Counted from the stretch's first letter, positions 22,785-34,743 are shown. The stretch is DNA of 64,000 nucleotides from Verticillium longisporum (GCA_019188255.1 JAETXT010000002.1:7123011-7187010); one strand, 5' to 3'. Translations and numbers: made by a program. Notes: generated by a model not told the origin, from the letters alone.

Positions 22785-24153
22785 ATGACCACCCTTGTGG
22801 ATAGGACCGTGTCCAGGACGCCTGTTGAGTTTGGCCCCGCCTTGCTCAAGGACTTTCTCATTGACCCTGAGTATCACAACCTCAACCATGGTCAGTGATA
22901 ACATCCCCTCATAACGGATGAAGGTTGCTGACTGGATAGGCTCTTTTGGCACATATCCCAGGGCTGTGCATGAGAAGCGCCTCGAGTACCTGACCCGTGC
23001 CGAAGCGCAGTCTGATATCTTCCTCCGCCACCAGTACCCCGCTCTCCTGGAAGAATCCCGCGCTGCTCTCGCTGAGCACCTCAACGCTCCGGTTGAGACG
23101 CTCATCCTGGCAGCCAACGCCACGACGGCCCTCAACATCATCATTCGTAACTTCACCTGGGCCGACGATGGCAAGGATGAGGTCATCTCCTTCAGCACCA
23201 TCTACGGCGCGTGTGAGAAGACGGTCGAGTACCTCATCGATACGAACCCGGGCCGCCTCTCCTCGCGAACTATCCCGCTGACGTACCCCCTCGAAGACGA
23301 CACCATTGTCGACCTCTTCCGTGCAGCCGTTGAAAAGTCCCGTAGCGAGGGTAAGCGTCCGCGCGTCGCCATCTACGACGTCGTCACGTCCCAGCCAGGC
23401 GTGCGCTTCCCCTTCGAGGCCGTCACCAAGGCTTGCCGCGAGCTTGACGTCGTCAGTCTCGTCGACGGTGCTCAGGGCATCGGCATGGTGCCCATCGACC
23501 TCACCGCCCTCGACGCCGACTACTTTCTGAGCAACTGCCACAAGTGGCTCCACGTGCCCCGCGGCTGCGCCGTCGTCTACGTGCCCGTCCGGAACCACGC
23601 CCGGATCACGAGCACGCTGCCCACGAGCCACAGCTACGTCACCCAGACGGGACCCAACGCCAAGCCGCGCGCGTCCACCGACGACGTCGACCCCGCCGCT
23701 TTTGCCCAGCGTTTCGCCTTCATCGGCGCCTGGGAGGTGAGCCCCTACTGCTGCGTCAAGGACTCGGTCCAGTGGCGGAAGGAGGTCCTCGGCGGCGAGC
23801 AGCGCATCGTCGACTACCTGTGGAAGCTGGCCAAGGAGGGCGGTCGCAAGACGGCCGAGGTCCTGGGCACCGAGGTGCTCGACAATGCCGCGGGCACCCT
23901 GACCAACTGTGCCATGGTCAACGTGTTCCTGCCCATCGAGGCGCCGGCCGAGGATGAGGCTGCTATCGCGGCCTTCGTCATCAAGGTGCTCAGGGAGGAG
24001 TACAAGACGTTTGTCCCTGTTGGCGTCCATGGTGGGCGCTGGTACGCGCGTATCAGCGCGCAGGTCTACCTTGGTCTCGATGACTTTGTCTGGGCCGGCG
24101 AGACGCTCAAGGCTGTCTGCGAGAAGATTGCCAAGGGCGAGTACAAGCAGTAG
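22785..24153 (+). CDS. Class V PLP-dependent enzyme (Egt2 / isopenicillin N epimerase-like)
   Basis: Fold-type I PLP enzyme. Exon 1 22785-22890, 49-bp intron (22891-22939, branch GCTGAC), exon 2 22940-24153; the splice joins EYHNLNHG to SFGTYPRAV, giving the family N-terminal motif NLNHGSFGTYP. Product 439 residues. The cofactor site is visible: DVVSLVDGAQGIGMVP supplies the Asp that contacts the pyridine nitrogen, and NCHKWLHVPRG holds the Schiff-base lysine (Lys237). Fungal proteins of this shape include the ergothioneine enzyme Egt2 (hercynylcysteine sulfoxide lyase) and uncharacterised isopenicillin N epimerase-like proteins. No Egt1 or penicillin gene lies nearby, so the substrate stays open. 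Confidence 0.8.
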
Positions 24154-24517
24154 CTTCTCTGCAGGTGACGAACCGTGTCATAATATCATCAGATCGTCAT
24201 TTACTTGATACCTTTTCTTTTGATAAATCACTGTGAAATCTGTTGCAGGATACGCCTTCCCATGTTAATCTCTCTGTGAACACTTTATTCACCGCACTGC
24301 TAACTCTTTCCAGATGAATTTTGTGATGAAGAGCAGAGGTAGTTGTGTATCTCGGGTTCACAGCATGGAGGAGCAAGTCGACTGACGTGAACGCAAGTCA
24401 TGACTTCAGACGACTTGAGGCATGTTGGGTGAGGTCAAAATCACGATCGCGCGCGCTGATTTGTTTGCCATTTATACGAGGCAGACGTCATGCATTCATA
24501 AGGATAAACAAGAAGAT
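24154..24517. other. Intergenic, convergent 3' ends
   Basis: Short convergent region between the PLP enzyme and protease genes. Nothing else seen. Confidence 0.5.
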
Positions 24518-26053
24518 CTATATGTACCACCCAAGTATCACCGCCAACGCCGGCACGGCGCCGACCAGAACTAGGCTCGCAGCCCTTGCGGGCCCGGCCG
24601 AGCTCTCATTGACCATACTGCGCGAGTGTTAGCTCGGCTGGGGGTTGGTCGCTAGCACTCTCGCGACTCACCCTCTTAGGGGCTGCGCTTCGCCCGTCCC
24701 CTGTTGTTGTTGCTGCTGCTGACCCAGCTTCGTGGGCCGGGCTTGGACGTCTGCGTGCTCGGCGAAACCGAGAGAGTGATTGCCGCCATTGAAGGCCACG
24801 AACTGCGTCTTGAACATGACGTCGCCGTAAACCTGAACGTTCGAGGTGGTCGCCTGAAGAGCACCGAAGCACACTGTGCTATGTCAGTTCCGTAAACAGA
24901 CGTCATATAAACAGGAAAACTTACTCGTGTCGCTAACTTGGGCGAAGTTGATGTCGCTCCCCTTAACACGCGCCATGTACTGCCCGCCGATGTCCAGCGC
25001 CAGGTCGGGCAGCTGCGTCGCACAAGGGAACGTGAAACCACCCTGCTGCTGGTCGTTGACGGCGCCGGGAACTGCTGCGTAGTAGCCCTTGACAGTGACG
25101 GGATTGGCGAGGATGATGGTTGTGCCCGTGTCAGCGATGGCCTGGCCACCGGCCTGGCCAGGCTGAGGGGTGCCACCATTGACCGAGAAGCTTTCGCTCG
25201 AGAACTGCCAGAAGCCGTTCGAAGTGTTGACCGGTACGTACGTCATCTGACCAACAAACTTGGCGGGGTCGACACGGCCAAACTCGTACGCACCGACGGC
25301 GGCTTTCTTCAGGTCAGCCGTAAAAACGGGCTCGGCGAGGCTCGGCATAACGTTGTCGAAGAAGGTCTTTTGCTTCTGAGGCTTGACTGTGTTGAGTTTG
25401 GAAAAGGCGAGGCCCATGAGACCATTGTTCGCGGTATCCTCGACAAAGGAGGCGGACAGGACTGTCGCCATCTCAATGGCCTGCCGCGTGACAGTAGGGC
25501 CCCCAATATCGACAACGTCCATGCCGACGTTGCCCGCGGCTCCAGATCCATCGCCGTATGAAATATCAAATCTGTTTCCGCGAAGCATGGAAAATGTTTT
25601 GCTCCGGGCAGGGTCGTAAATTTCGTGACCAGCCTGTGCCTGTCTGCCGAGTTGTGAGGTGAAGACCCAGAGATCAGAAGACCCGGTATCAAAGTCGACA
25701 GTAACCGTCTGGCCGCCAATCTTGATGGGCGAGACATATTCAACGTCGTTGCGGATAGGAGTGGCCTTGACAACCCCTGTGCCGTTGCTCCGGCGAGCCT
25801 TGAGCTTGGCTTGTGCCGTCTGTCGAGCAACAGTCTCCTCGAGACCCTGTGGCACAGGCATGCTGTACTTGCGGTAGGCTCTCAGAAGTTGACGGGGCCC
25901 ATTGTGACCTTGAAAGTTCTCGTTCTTGACACGCGGGACGAGGAAGGAGCGTTTCTGGATCGTATCCCGGGTGTCGGACCGAACAGGGGACGCCTCGGCG
26001 AGGAGGACAAACAGGCCCAAGCAGAAGAGAAGTGAATGGACCGGTGAACGCAT
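24518..26053 (-). CDS. Pepsin-family aspartic protease, probable GPI anchor
   Basis: Secreted A1 aspartic protease. Exons 26053-24925, 24873-24672 and 24617-24518; introns 51 and 54 bp. Product 476 residues: signal peptide (MRSPVHSLLFCLGLFVLLAE), a basic propeptide, catalytic DFDTGSSDLW (Asp122), flap SYGDGSG, and second catalytic ADTGTTI (Asp308). The body is followed by a Gln-rich linker. If the second intron is ignored the protein ends in QPLRG. The splice GG/GTGAGT with branch GCTAAC adds a last exon with small residues (NESSAGPARAA) followed by a hydrophobic segment to the end (LVLVGAVPALAVILGW), the form of a GPI-attachment signal. That suggests a yapsin/opsB-like protease of the wall or membrane. 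Anchor is inference; protease identity is firm. Confidence 0.9.
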
Positions 26054-28780
26054 ACTGACTGAATAAGATCCAAGTGAGTGAAGTTCTATGGTCAGATATC
26101 GGAAGGAGAGGATGTCATGCCACGCCAGGTGGACAAGGACAATGAAATGAAGCGAACCTGGTGAGTCTATCACGAAGGTTCCAAAGAGTGAATGAAATGG
26201 GTGGAAACAGAAGATAAATGCGGAACGTGGAAAGAAGGGAAATGGGTCAAAAATAAGAAAGTAACACCCTCAAGATATCACCAAACCCGACAGCTCTGGA
26301 GCAAATAGAATGAGAAAAGGCAGCAGCGCCTCAAGACCACGGGGATCTGACGGATTTACATGTTGCAGGAATCGGACGAGGTGGTTCGCCCAGCAGGGAG
26401 GCTGACGACCGCCAAGTCTCAGATTGGACGACCAAGCGGGCCAGGACCACGGACTGTGCTTGCGGCAGTGTTGCGTGTTTCTTTTCGGACCATCAAGGAT
26501 TGTCGTTCGACGGCAGAGCCTGCTCACCCAGTCAGCGTCGTAACAGGGGGTCAGGGAGCCGTGGGGGGGCGGGGGGGGCGTTTGGGATGTGCATCGAGGT
26601 CGGCTAGCCAGGGGTTGGTGCCCCCCCCCATGGGAGAGCCGCTCAGGGGTTGCAGCGATCTGGCTGGGCGGCCGGCGTGCGGGCTGGATGCAAGTATTCA
26701 GCGCTAGAACATGACGAGCGGTGATGGATGGCCAGTCGTTAGGTGTCTGTCTGCCCACCTCCGAGGCAGGTTAAATCTCCGAGTGGGAATGCTGCATGGC
26801 GATTGACTCGCAATTGCTGTTGCTACAAACAATGGAGCAGAGCCACGATGCTGAGTGTCCCCGTGTTGAGTTGGTATTGAGGCTCAGCGGCGGTTCTCAT
26901 TGTCGACCCGAACTCCGCTTCGGAATGGGATAGCCAGCCTGGTCAAGTCCAGCAAAGCATCCGATTAACTACTTTCTTCGTCATCGAGAACAAAGAATCA
27001 GGACCCTTCCTTCTACGCGGCATCGATCAGGCAGGTTAGTGTGACATTGACAGGAGCTTGGTGTTCGCCCATCTGCGTGCGTGGTCAATCTGTCGCGAAG
27101 TCGGGATCCCGTCGAGAAGCGTGTTTGAGGGAGCCGGCTAGCCGCGACAGACGACCAATGCCTCTGTTGCGTGGGGCTGGCCTCACGCAAGGCCGTGACG
27201 GCATATGGCCTCGTCATGGTTCCGAAACTGTTATTGCTGAGACTGGGCTCTAAGCATCATGGCCTTTGCCGTTCTATCCAGCGCAGGGCCGAATCCTGTG
27301 GGAAATGCATAGTCAAGAACAACAGCGGCGGAAACGAGATGCCGTCGTAGACATGTGGCTGCTGGTCTCCCAGTTCTGATGGCCAGGCAGGTGTTTGTCT
27401 GAGCTGCAGTCCAGGGCGAGGTCCAGGGGTCAGTCTCGCACTGACACTTCAACAAGAGGCCTCGGCATGGCCTTTTTTCGGCGATGCATGTTCTTCAATC
27501 GCTACTCGCAATCAAGAAGCGACAGCCATCGTTGTCAAATGCTGCTTGACCGCAAATTGGTCCACGAAGTGGCCTTAACGGCGGGCCAACGGACGCTTAG
27601 CAGACGGGATTGACTGCTGGCGGCGCAGGAGTTCCTTTTCCCCCTTCTTTGTCTTGACTCAGGCTTGCCTGGCTTGAAACGACGAGTTCCAGCTCCACGG
27701 CAAGGGAAGCTTTCGCTAGAACACTTCTCACGGAACACGAAGTAGCAATTGCTCAAGAAGTTCATGCAGTCGCTGGCAGGGAAATCGATAGCCTCGACGA
27801 TACAAGCCTCAACCGATGAGGGACCCAGGTGAGGAGGAACGAGTCGAGCCGAGTCGAGTCGAGTCGAGACGTGACCTGCAGGTATCCCATCTCCAGCGAA
27901 CAACCGATATTCTGCCGTTCAGCCGGTAGTGTTGCTGTCAGCCATTCGTGTCAGCCACCCGAGGGCCACCAGAAAGAACTGACTTCCGCCTTCTGATTCG
28001 GCGTTGACACAGAGCGACTAGGTGGGGAATCCAAGGAGAGCAAGGAGAGCAAGCGACAGCGGAGTTCCGGAGAGAAACATGACAGGCCACGTGATTCCTT
28101 CTGACGCGTCCAGTTCTCTCATTGGTCGATTTACTGACAGCCAACCAGATTCGCTCCCCGACCGGGCCCCCCCCCCAGCGTCAGCGTCTGTCTGCCGGGC
28201 CCTTTCGCTGTCTGCCCCGCTCGCCTCGCCGCTGTCAAGCCTCTCTCCAGGCGGCTCTCCTCAGGCCCTCAGGCCTTTCAGACAGACCCTCGGACCCTGC
28301 CCACCTATCTTGCCTCTGCCTTACCTCACCTGCCCTGGGTAGTACCACTGAGGCATTCAAGGTGCTGCGCGCTGCAGGGAACGCTGTCAGGGCTCCATCC
28401 GGACCAGCCTCGCTGATTTCGCCTTCAATCGTCTCCGTCTGACCCTGCGACCCTACGACCCTGCGACCCTGCAACCCGCGACCCTGAAGAGCGAGCTACG
28501 GCCACGAGAGCCTGCCTGCCACATTGCGACAGGTCCCCCCCAACGAATCCCCTCCCCCCACGACCCGCGACCCAATACTGCATCGCCACCAGTGTCCATC
28601 CATCTCCTCCACTTCTTCGCCACCATCGACCGACCGACGACCGCCGCGCGTGCGGCTTCGGTCCCGACCTGCGACGACCCCCTTCACCAACATCCACATT
28701 GAGCCTCATCCCGCCCCGTCCGCCCTTCGCCGGCACTGTATACCGGCATCGCGCCTCGCCCGGTGCTCCCTCGCCCCGTC
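26054..28780. other. Long divergent intergenic region
   Basis: About 2.7 kb between the protease and the Myb/SANT-like gene. It contains a small tandem run of GAGTC units (about 27840-27870) and a run of GACCCTGCG-like units (28441-28490) in the leader of the downstream gene. Open frames here look like non-coding read-through. No gene recognised. Confidence 0.4.
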
Positions 28781-29542
28781 ATGTCGGACGACGAGTTTTC
28801 CATCGATGGTCCCTCCGGCCTAGCCGCCTCGTCCGATCGCGACAAGCGTGCGCCGCGCTTCAGCTGGACCCCAGCCTACGAGGCCACCTTCTTCCGCGCC
28901 CTCTGCGAGGCCGTCCAGCTCGGCCTGCGCGAGAATCACAGCTTCAAGGCGGAGGCCTGGGACCGCGCCGCCGCCGCTCTGCAGGAGAAGCACGCCGCCT
29001 ATCCGACCAAGAATCACCTTGTCAACAAGTCCGATAATGCGCGGAAGAAGTTTCGTCTGTGGAGAGGCCTGCGCGAAGACCCCGAGTTCCTCTACAATCC
29101 CAATACGCGAACTGTCACGGCGACTGAGGAAGCCTGGAGGTCACATATCGAGGTGAGTCGCGGTGCACTGTGTTTTGATTTTGATTTTTTTCGTTTTGTT
29201 TTGAGGTTTTTCAGCCGGAGTTGCCGCTGACTCGCCATCCAGAAAGAGCCTCTGTCGCGCGCTTTGCGCGGGCGCTCATTTGAGCACGAGGAGTTTATGG
29301 AGATTTTATACCCCGACGTCATTGGATCGGGCGGCGCCCCGAAGCGCATCATGAAGCCAAAGCGGAAAGGCCCAGACGTCATCCAGGGTCCGGAGGATGG
29401 CATCGAGATGCCCGGCACCGGCGTGCTCGACTTGCAGGTCGACTCGCCATATCGCCCGCCCTCGCAACCCGCCATGCCCCAGCAGCCTCGATCGTCGATG
29501 GGCCAGCCGTCACCCGTCGTCCATCATCAAATGTCCATGCCC

Positions 29543-29574
<32 letters not shown>

Positions 29575-30244
29575 ACAGCAGCAGCAACAACAGGCCCAAC
29601 AGCAGGCCCAACAACAGCAGCAAGCTCAGCAGCAAGCGCAGCAGCAAGCGCAGCGTCCGACATCCACCGCCATCCCGCCTCGTAACCACATTGCGGGAAC
29701 CAGCGCCCTCACACCACCTGAAGAGACGGCCGTTGGTCGCAGGAGATTCCCCGGCAACCATGCGGCCCAACAACCACCCGCCGGCGAAGCCAACAAGGCT
29801 CCGGCAGCCCCCATGGGCCCACCCACGACGATCGGCACCGGCCAGCCCCCCGAGAAGCGACGTCGCATCTCGAGTTATTCCAGCGCCAGCATCTCAACAC
29901 CAGGAAGCTCCGCGAATGCCGCCTCGGCCTCCACCCCGGCCTTCACGACGCAGAGCGACGCCATCACTGCCTCCATGGCAGCCGCCGGAAAGCAGCTCAT
30001 GGAGGACGGCCTGCTGCGCATCGCCGAGGCGCTCAAGGCCCGCTCGCCGCCGCGCTGGCCCGAGCAGGCCATGGACATCTTCTTCCGCGACTTTGCCGAC
30101 GAAGACATGGACCTTCAGCTTAAGATTGCCGAGAAGGCCCTCGCCGACGAGAACAAGGCCATGGTCTTCTGCAAGATGCCCGCCACGTTGCGGAAGCACT
30201 GGGTCAAGCGCCTGCGCGAGGTGCACAACAACCGTGTGACCTAG
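28781..30244 (+). CDS. Myb/SANT-like DNA-binding domain protein with polyQ
   Basis: Probable nuclear regulator. Exon 1 28781-29152, 90-bp intron (29153-29242, branch GCTGAC), exon 2 29243-30244; 457 residues. Residues ~25-125 form a Myb/SANT-like domain of the kind in fungal and transposon-derived factors (FSWTPAYEATFFRALCEAV, NHLVNKSDNARKKFRLWRGL, DPEFLYNPNTRTVTATEEAW). This is followed by HEEFMEILYPDVIGSG and a basic stretch KRIMKPKRKGPD that may be a nuclear signal. A long Gln-rich tract and a Ser/Pro/Ala linker follow. The C-terminal ~90 residues are helical and conserved-looking (WPEQAMDIFFRDFADEDMDL). Start chosen as the ATG giving MSDDEFSIDG. DNA target unknown. Confidence 0.75.
29543..29654 (+). 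repeat. CAG/CAA-rich polyglutamine tract
   Basis: Mixed CAG and CAA codons with a few Ala codons encode about 35 glutamines in the Myb/SANT-like protein. The CAA interruptions contrast with the pure CAG run in the glycine-zipper gene. Confidence 0.9.
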
Positions 30245-30475
30245 ACCCAGGGGAAGGCCGTTTGCTTCAAGGGGAGCGCAAGTTGCCGGAGCCTTGTGGA
30301 AGTGCGGGAGGGTGTCGCCAGCGTGGTGATTGTATTGGGCAGGTCTTCGGGGATGTAAGGATTATCTCGGTCGGGCGCGGCAGGCGTATGGGCGTTCGAC
30401 TCTTTTTTTCTCGGTAGCCAAAGTGCTGAACTATATAGTAGCAGATCAGCGGTTGTTAAAATTCTCTTGGAGATG

Positions 30476-30517
<42 letters not shown>

Positions 30518-31078
30518 AGAGCAGAGAGAGAGAGAGAGAGAGGCAGAGAGAGAGAGAGAGAGAGGCAGAGAGAGGTGGAGAGGGGGACAGACAGATAGCA
30601 GGACTCTGTCGCTGAATCCGTTCATCAGTGGCTTCGTGTCAATGAATTTCACGATTTGTTTTTCAGTCCTCTCCCCTTTTGTCGTTTTGACCAGGAGCAG
30701 TAGTCCACGGGAATGTAATCGGAAAGACGTGAATTGTCCTGAACACCTAGTGTACACCGAAAACCCAAACAATTGACCGAGTAGAAAGTACCTGCCACCC
30801 AGGCTCCAAATTACGTCAAGCGTCACCAAACTGAGGAGAGTGCTGTTTGACGCTGGACTGTGCCCTTTGGCACCGATATTAATGGCAACCTACTGCTTTC
30901 AGACGTTCATCTCAGTCTCGGGTCGCATGAGGCTGCTCTTCGCTCGGCTCCTCTTAGAGGAGCCCCCTATCATGCCACCAACCGTGTACGTGCTTCATCT
31001 ATTTCTTGCCTTTCGTCTTGTAGAGGTAGCTGCGAGGGGCAGCACGGTTAGGCACGCAATGAAACAGAATCGGGTCAC
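30245..31078. other. Intergenic, convergent, with microsatellite and palindrome
   Basis: 3' space between two convergent genes. It holds a GA-rich microsatellite (listed separately) and a near-perfect 19-bp palindrome GGCTCCTCTTAGAGGAGCC at 30946-30964. No gene recognised. Confidence 0.45.
30471..30592. repeat. (GA)n microsatellite
   Basis: About 120 bp of GA repeats on +, broken by a few GGA, GCA and GGCA interruptions. It lies in the 3' region of the Myb/SANT-like gene. Confidence 0.95.
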
Positions 31079-31686
31079 TCACCCTCCAAAAATGCCCTCA
31101 ACGACGCCAACCACACCCAGGACGCCCAGGCCGACGCCCACGTTCTGCCAGCTCAGGCGACCGCGCTCGTACAGACCCCAGGCGCGGTAGCCAAGGAAGC
31201 CACTGAGACCCACGACGCCGACGAGGTTGACAATGGCGAGGGCGCCAGCGCTGCCGTCGCTGAGGGAGGAGAACTGGCGCGTCACCCAGCTGTCGGCACG
31301 GCGGGCCTTGTGAGCGGCCTTCTTTTGGCGAGCTCGGCCTCGGCGCGAGCCTTCTCCTCGCGGTCGATACGATCGGCCTGCGTCTCGGTCTGCCCCTCCT
31401 GCTGAAGGTAATGGGAGGGGACGGTGCGGACGGACTCGCTGTCGACGTCGACGAGGGACGAGGTCGACGTCTCAGCGTCGGTCTGGACCTCGACGGGAGG
31501 GGGCGCGCGGGCCTGAAATGTCAGTGCCTGGACCAGAAGAACGGGGAACGCAGATATATCACGCGACTTACCTCTTCGGCGGTCTGCTGGGGGCCCTTGG
31601 AGGCGACGTCGGCCCACGATTCAGATCCGGACACTGTGGTGCCGTCAGTAAATATTTGACCATGGCGTTGGACGCCAACACATACT
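31079..31686 (-). CDS. OM14: OM14-like mitochondrial outer membrane protein
   Basis: Fungal OM14 homologue; in yeast OM14 is an outer-membrane protein that also receives ribosome-nascent chain complexes. Exons: a single coding base A at 31686, then 31633-31572, then 31512-31079; introns 52 bp (GTATGT, TTACTGAC, CAG) and 59 bp. The start codon is split A/TG and gives MSGSESWADVASKGPQQ. An acidic middle follows (TSSLVDVDSESVRTVPSHYL), then a Lys/Ala/Arg helix, the conserved block WVTRQFSSLSDGSAGAL and hydrophobic segments around FLGYRAWGLYERGRLSW. One base is missing in the T run 31323-31326; with it the product is 165 residues. No alternative upstream ATG fits the frame, which supports the split start. 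Confidence 0.82.
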
Positions 31687-32275
31687 CTTGACTAGCTGGG
31701 TATCTGGGGATTGCTGGAGGGTGTTTTGATATTGCAGAGGAGTGGCGCGGTAGGTGACAGTGGAGAGTGATGGTGATGTGATTGAGGATGAAGATCACAA
31801 GAGCTCCCACGTGAAGGGGAAAACCGGGACACGACGTAGGTGGTGTGGTGCGACTGGCTGCTGCCAACTTGCTGCTTTCGGGCACATGTGATGACGTCTG
31901 CGGCTCGTGCAGCTTGGTGAGCTGGGTGGGCCAATCAGGTGGGGCGACGGGGCATTGCATCTGCGCAATAGCCCCGATTGAGGTACTCCAGTTCATATGG
32001 AATTGATAGACAGATTTCAACGGCGGCAAGGACTTCGTTGTAGTGCTCCATATTGAAGCCCAGAGCTTCCTTAGCAGTCATCATTCTGTATCACTTTGCA
32101 AAAAGCGGATCGAGACCGCATAGTCTGTGCAGAGGGTAAGGTGTCGAACGGTGTTGTCTATCGTGGCTTGTTGTTACAGTTGTACAAGACTGTACATATA
32201 ATACATTATGTCCAGGCTCCCCGCCGTATAATGCATTGCATTTCCGTGTCCTAGTCCCCATCATACATACTCGTC
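31687..32275. other. Intergenic between MIA40 and OM14
   Basis: Promoter and leader of OM14 and 3' end of MIA40, both on -. The leader just before the split start codon has no ATG for over 150 bp. Nothing else seen. Confidence 0.45.
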
Positions 32276-33373
32276 TCACAGCTTTGCAACCTCGTCGTTG
32301 GCGGCCGTCGCATCCGAAAAGGCGGGCTTGATGTCAGCCTTGATGGCCTCATCAGCCTGCTTTGGGTCGGTGTCATCCGCAGACTGGATCTGGGTCGACT
32401 TGGACTTTGTGGACACCTTGTCCTTGGCCTCGGTGGCCTTCTCGATGACCTTCTCCTTCACGTCGGCAACCTTGACCTTGGTCTTCTCAACAACTTCTCC
32501 GGCCTTCTCGGTCGTCTTCTCAACGGCATCATTGACCTTGGCAGCAATAGTCTCGGTGGTTTGGTTCTGGGCAGCAACCTCAGGCTCGTGCGAGGCGCCA
32601 GCGTTGCCATCGGCCACAGGCTCGTCTTCGCGGTCATCGGAAAGTTCGGGGTCGTAGATTTCGGGATACTTCTTAAAGCAGTCCTGCATGCCCCTATCCT
32701 TCTGTTAGATTGGATCTCGCTCGTTCCATGTAATTCACTCACTGGAACTTCTCGATGCAGTCGATTCCCTTGGGATCCTCGTTCGAATACACGAAGCAGC
32801 TAAATGCTGTCTTGAAGTCCTCGCCGCAGGGTCCATCGGCCATGCCTCCAAGGCAGGGGCAGTCCCAGTTGATCTCGCCCGTTTCGGGGTTGAAGGCGCC
32901 CTGCTGGCCAGCCTCTTGCTCGAGCGCCTCAGGAGACCCGGGTGCAGCTGTCAACTGTTCGGAGGCAGTTTCGCTTGACGGAATGGGAGCCGCGGGAGTC
33001 GCGGCGGGGGCAGCCTCCTTGGGCTTGACAATTGTCTTCTGGCGCTTCTCCTCGATCACGGCGTCAACTGTCTTGAGATCCGAAGCGGCAAAGTCTGAAG
33101 GTGCCGGTATCGTGCGAGCTATCCTCTATTAGCAGGGCCAAAGGCCGATAGGAGACTGGGTTGCATACGCGCCGGCTCATCGGCAAAGATGGGACTCGTG
33201 TTGTAGTAGTAGACGGCGGCACCCGCCAGACCCCAGCGCAAGGCGCTGCCCTTCCATGTCCGTGGCTTGTCGGCGGGAGCTGTGGATGCAAATCGCCGTG
33301 GCGCAGACCGCAGAGTCGTCTGGCGGAGGGCGCTGGCAGCGCGAGATGCTGATCGGACGGTGTGACGATACAT
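32276..33373 (-). CDS. MIA40: MIA40 intermembrane-space import receptor/oxidase
   Basis: Oxidoreductase that traps and oxidises small Cys proteins in the mitochondrial intermembrane space together with Erv1. Exons 33373-33169, 33118-32743, 32693-32276; introns 50 and 49 bp. Product 332 residues: an Arg/Ser/Ala-rich presequence ([18 protein letters not shown]), one hydrophobic anchor ([14 protein letters not shown]), a Pro/Ala linker, then the CHCH core. The core has the redox motif WDCPC and two CX9C pairs, the second joined by the last splice (CIEKFQ/GMQDC). The C-terminal ~125 residues are Lys/Glu/Ala-rich and helical, longer than in yeast but usual in filamentous fungi. Divergent from the TPK gene. 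Confidence 0.95.
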
Positions 33374-33768
33374 TGCGCAAGCTCTGGTAATGAATGTCGG
33401 GTGAGGAGATGTCAAAGGAAACTCTCAATTCTCGCAGGTACGGATCGAAGGATGGCCACGGAGGTCCACGGTTGGTAATCATCGATAGATGGCTCGGGGA
33501 AAGAAAATCCCAGCTCCATTTACTAGCCGATGTTTAGCCGGCGCAAGTGTGAGCTGCCTTCGCAAGGTTAACGTGGTGGGGCAGACCCCGCGAGAACACG
33601 CTCATTATTGGGATTTCCCTTATTAGCTGCCATTGTAGACAAGAGGTAGTACTGTGGTCGAGTCTATATCTAACGTACATGACGTGGTGAGTGGATGACG
33701 TCGGTTGAATAGATCCTTTCCTTGTGTGTCGCCAGACGTAGCATCCGCATTGCCCTTCATCACTCAAC
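33374..33768. other. Divergent promoter, MIA40 / TPK
   Basis: 395 bp shared by two divergent start codons. No other feature seen. Confidence 0.5.
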
Positions 33769-34641
33769 ATGTTACAAGACTTTGAGTGGCATCCGACAGT
33801 GCTCTTTAGACAAACACCAGACTCACAACCACGGGCGCCATTCTCGCTCGTCATTCTCAACCAACCCCTCAGACAGAACCAGGCTTTTGGAACGTTGTGG
33901 GAAAATGGTACTTCAATGTTAAACTTCTGCAGTCCAGTACTAACGTGATGAAGCACTCGTGCGCATAGCGGCTGATGGCGGGGCGAACCGTCTATTTGAC
34001 CTGGATGGGCAGAATGCTACAAGACGATACGTTGGTTTTTCAGACCTGGAAACTCCTCCCCATGCTAATATGGCCAGAACAATCTCGATGCCATCATCGG
34101 CGACCTAGACTCCCTTCTACCAAATGTCCGCAACCACTATGCATCCCAAGATGAGCCGGCGGAAATTATTCACGACAGCGATCAAGAATCCACGGATTTT
34201 ACCAAGGCTGTCTCTGGGGCGTGGTCAAAGAACGGCGCGTACGCCGATATAGTAGCGCACGGTGGTCTGGGTGGCCGCGTTGACCAAGGCATCAGCCAAC
34301 TGCATCACCTGTATCTCTTCCAGCCGGGGCCCCGTTACGAACAGGGTCGCGTCTTCCTCTTGTCGGGCCAGAGCCTGACGTTCCTGTTGAAGCCCGGCAA
34401 GCATGCCATCCACGTCCGTGACGGCGGCGGCGACGTCTTTGCAAAGCATGTCGGTATTGTGCCTCTCGGTGAACCCAGTGTCATCACGACTCATGGCCTT
34501 GAATGGGATGTTGAGAACTGGGAGACACATCTTGGCGGTCGCATCAGCACCAGCAACCATGTGCTGCCAGAGACCAAGACGGTGATAGTCGAGACGACGA
34601 ATCAGGTTATCTTCACCATTGCACTTGCGGGGACGGAGTAG
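33769..34641 (+). CDS. THI80: Thiamin pyrophosphokinase
   Basis: Converts thiamin and ATP to thiamin diphosphate and AMP, in the cytosol. Three exons: 33769-33907, 33954-34030, 34078-34641; introns only 46 and 47 bp, the first with branch ACTAAC. Exons 1 and 2 are too short to appear as long frames. Product 259 residues, close to the family norm. N-terminus MLQDFEWHPTVLF; motifs in order: RIAADGGANRLFD, AIIGDLDSL, DQESTDFTKA, HGGLGGRVDQ, and a beta-rich C-terminal thiamin-binding domain. No thiamin riboswitch is visible in the introns or leader. It converges on BOS1 with 102 bp between the stops. Confidence 0.93.
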
Positions 34642-34743
34642 GGCGCTGACTTCAGAGTCGCAATGGTATTGTATCGAGAAAAAGCATGCCTTCAAACGCC
34701 GTGCGCCTCGCTGCCCATGCTGTCGAAAGCAAAAGAGCAGCTA

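Noticed and set aside
26270..26758. 162-codon frame on - in the long intergenic region
   Set aside because: Low-complexity Pro/Ser/Arg read-through with no domain; a similar frame exists on the other strand.
29543..30592. CRISPR-like or structured repeat array
   Set aside because: The repeats are a coding polyglutamine tract and a GA microsatellite, without spacers.
33908..34077. Thiamin riboswitch in the short introns of the thiamin pyrophosphokinase gene
   Set aside because: The introns are only 46 and 47 bp, too small for the riboswitch core, and I see no such core in the leader.
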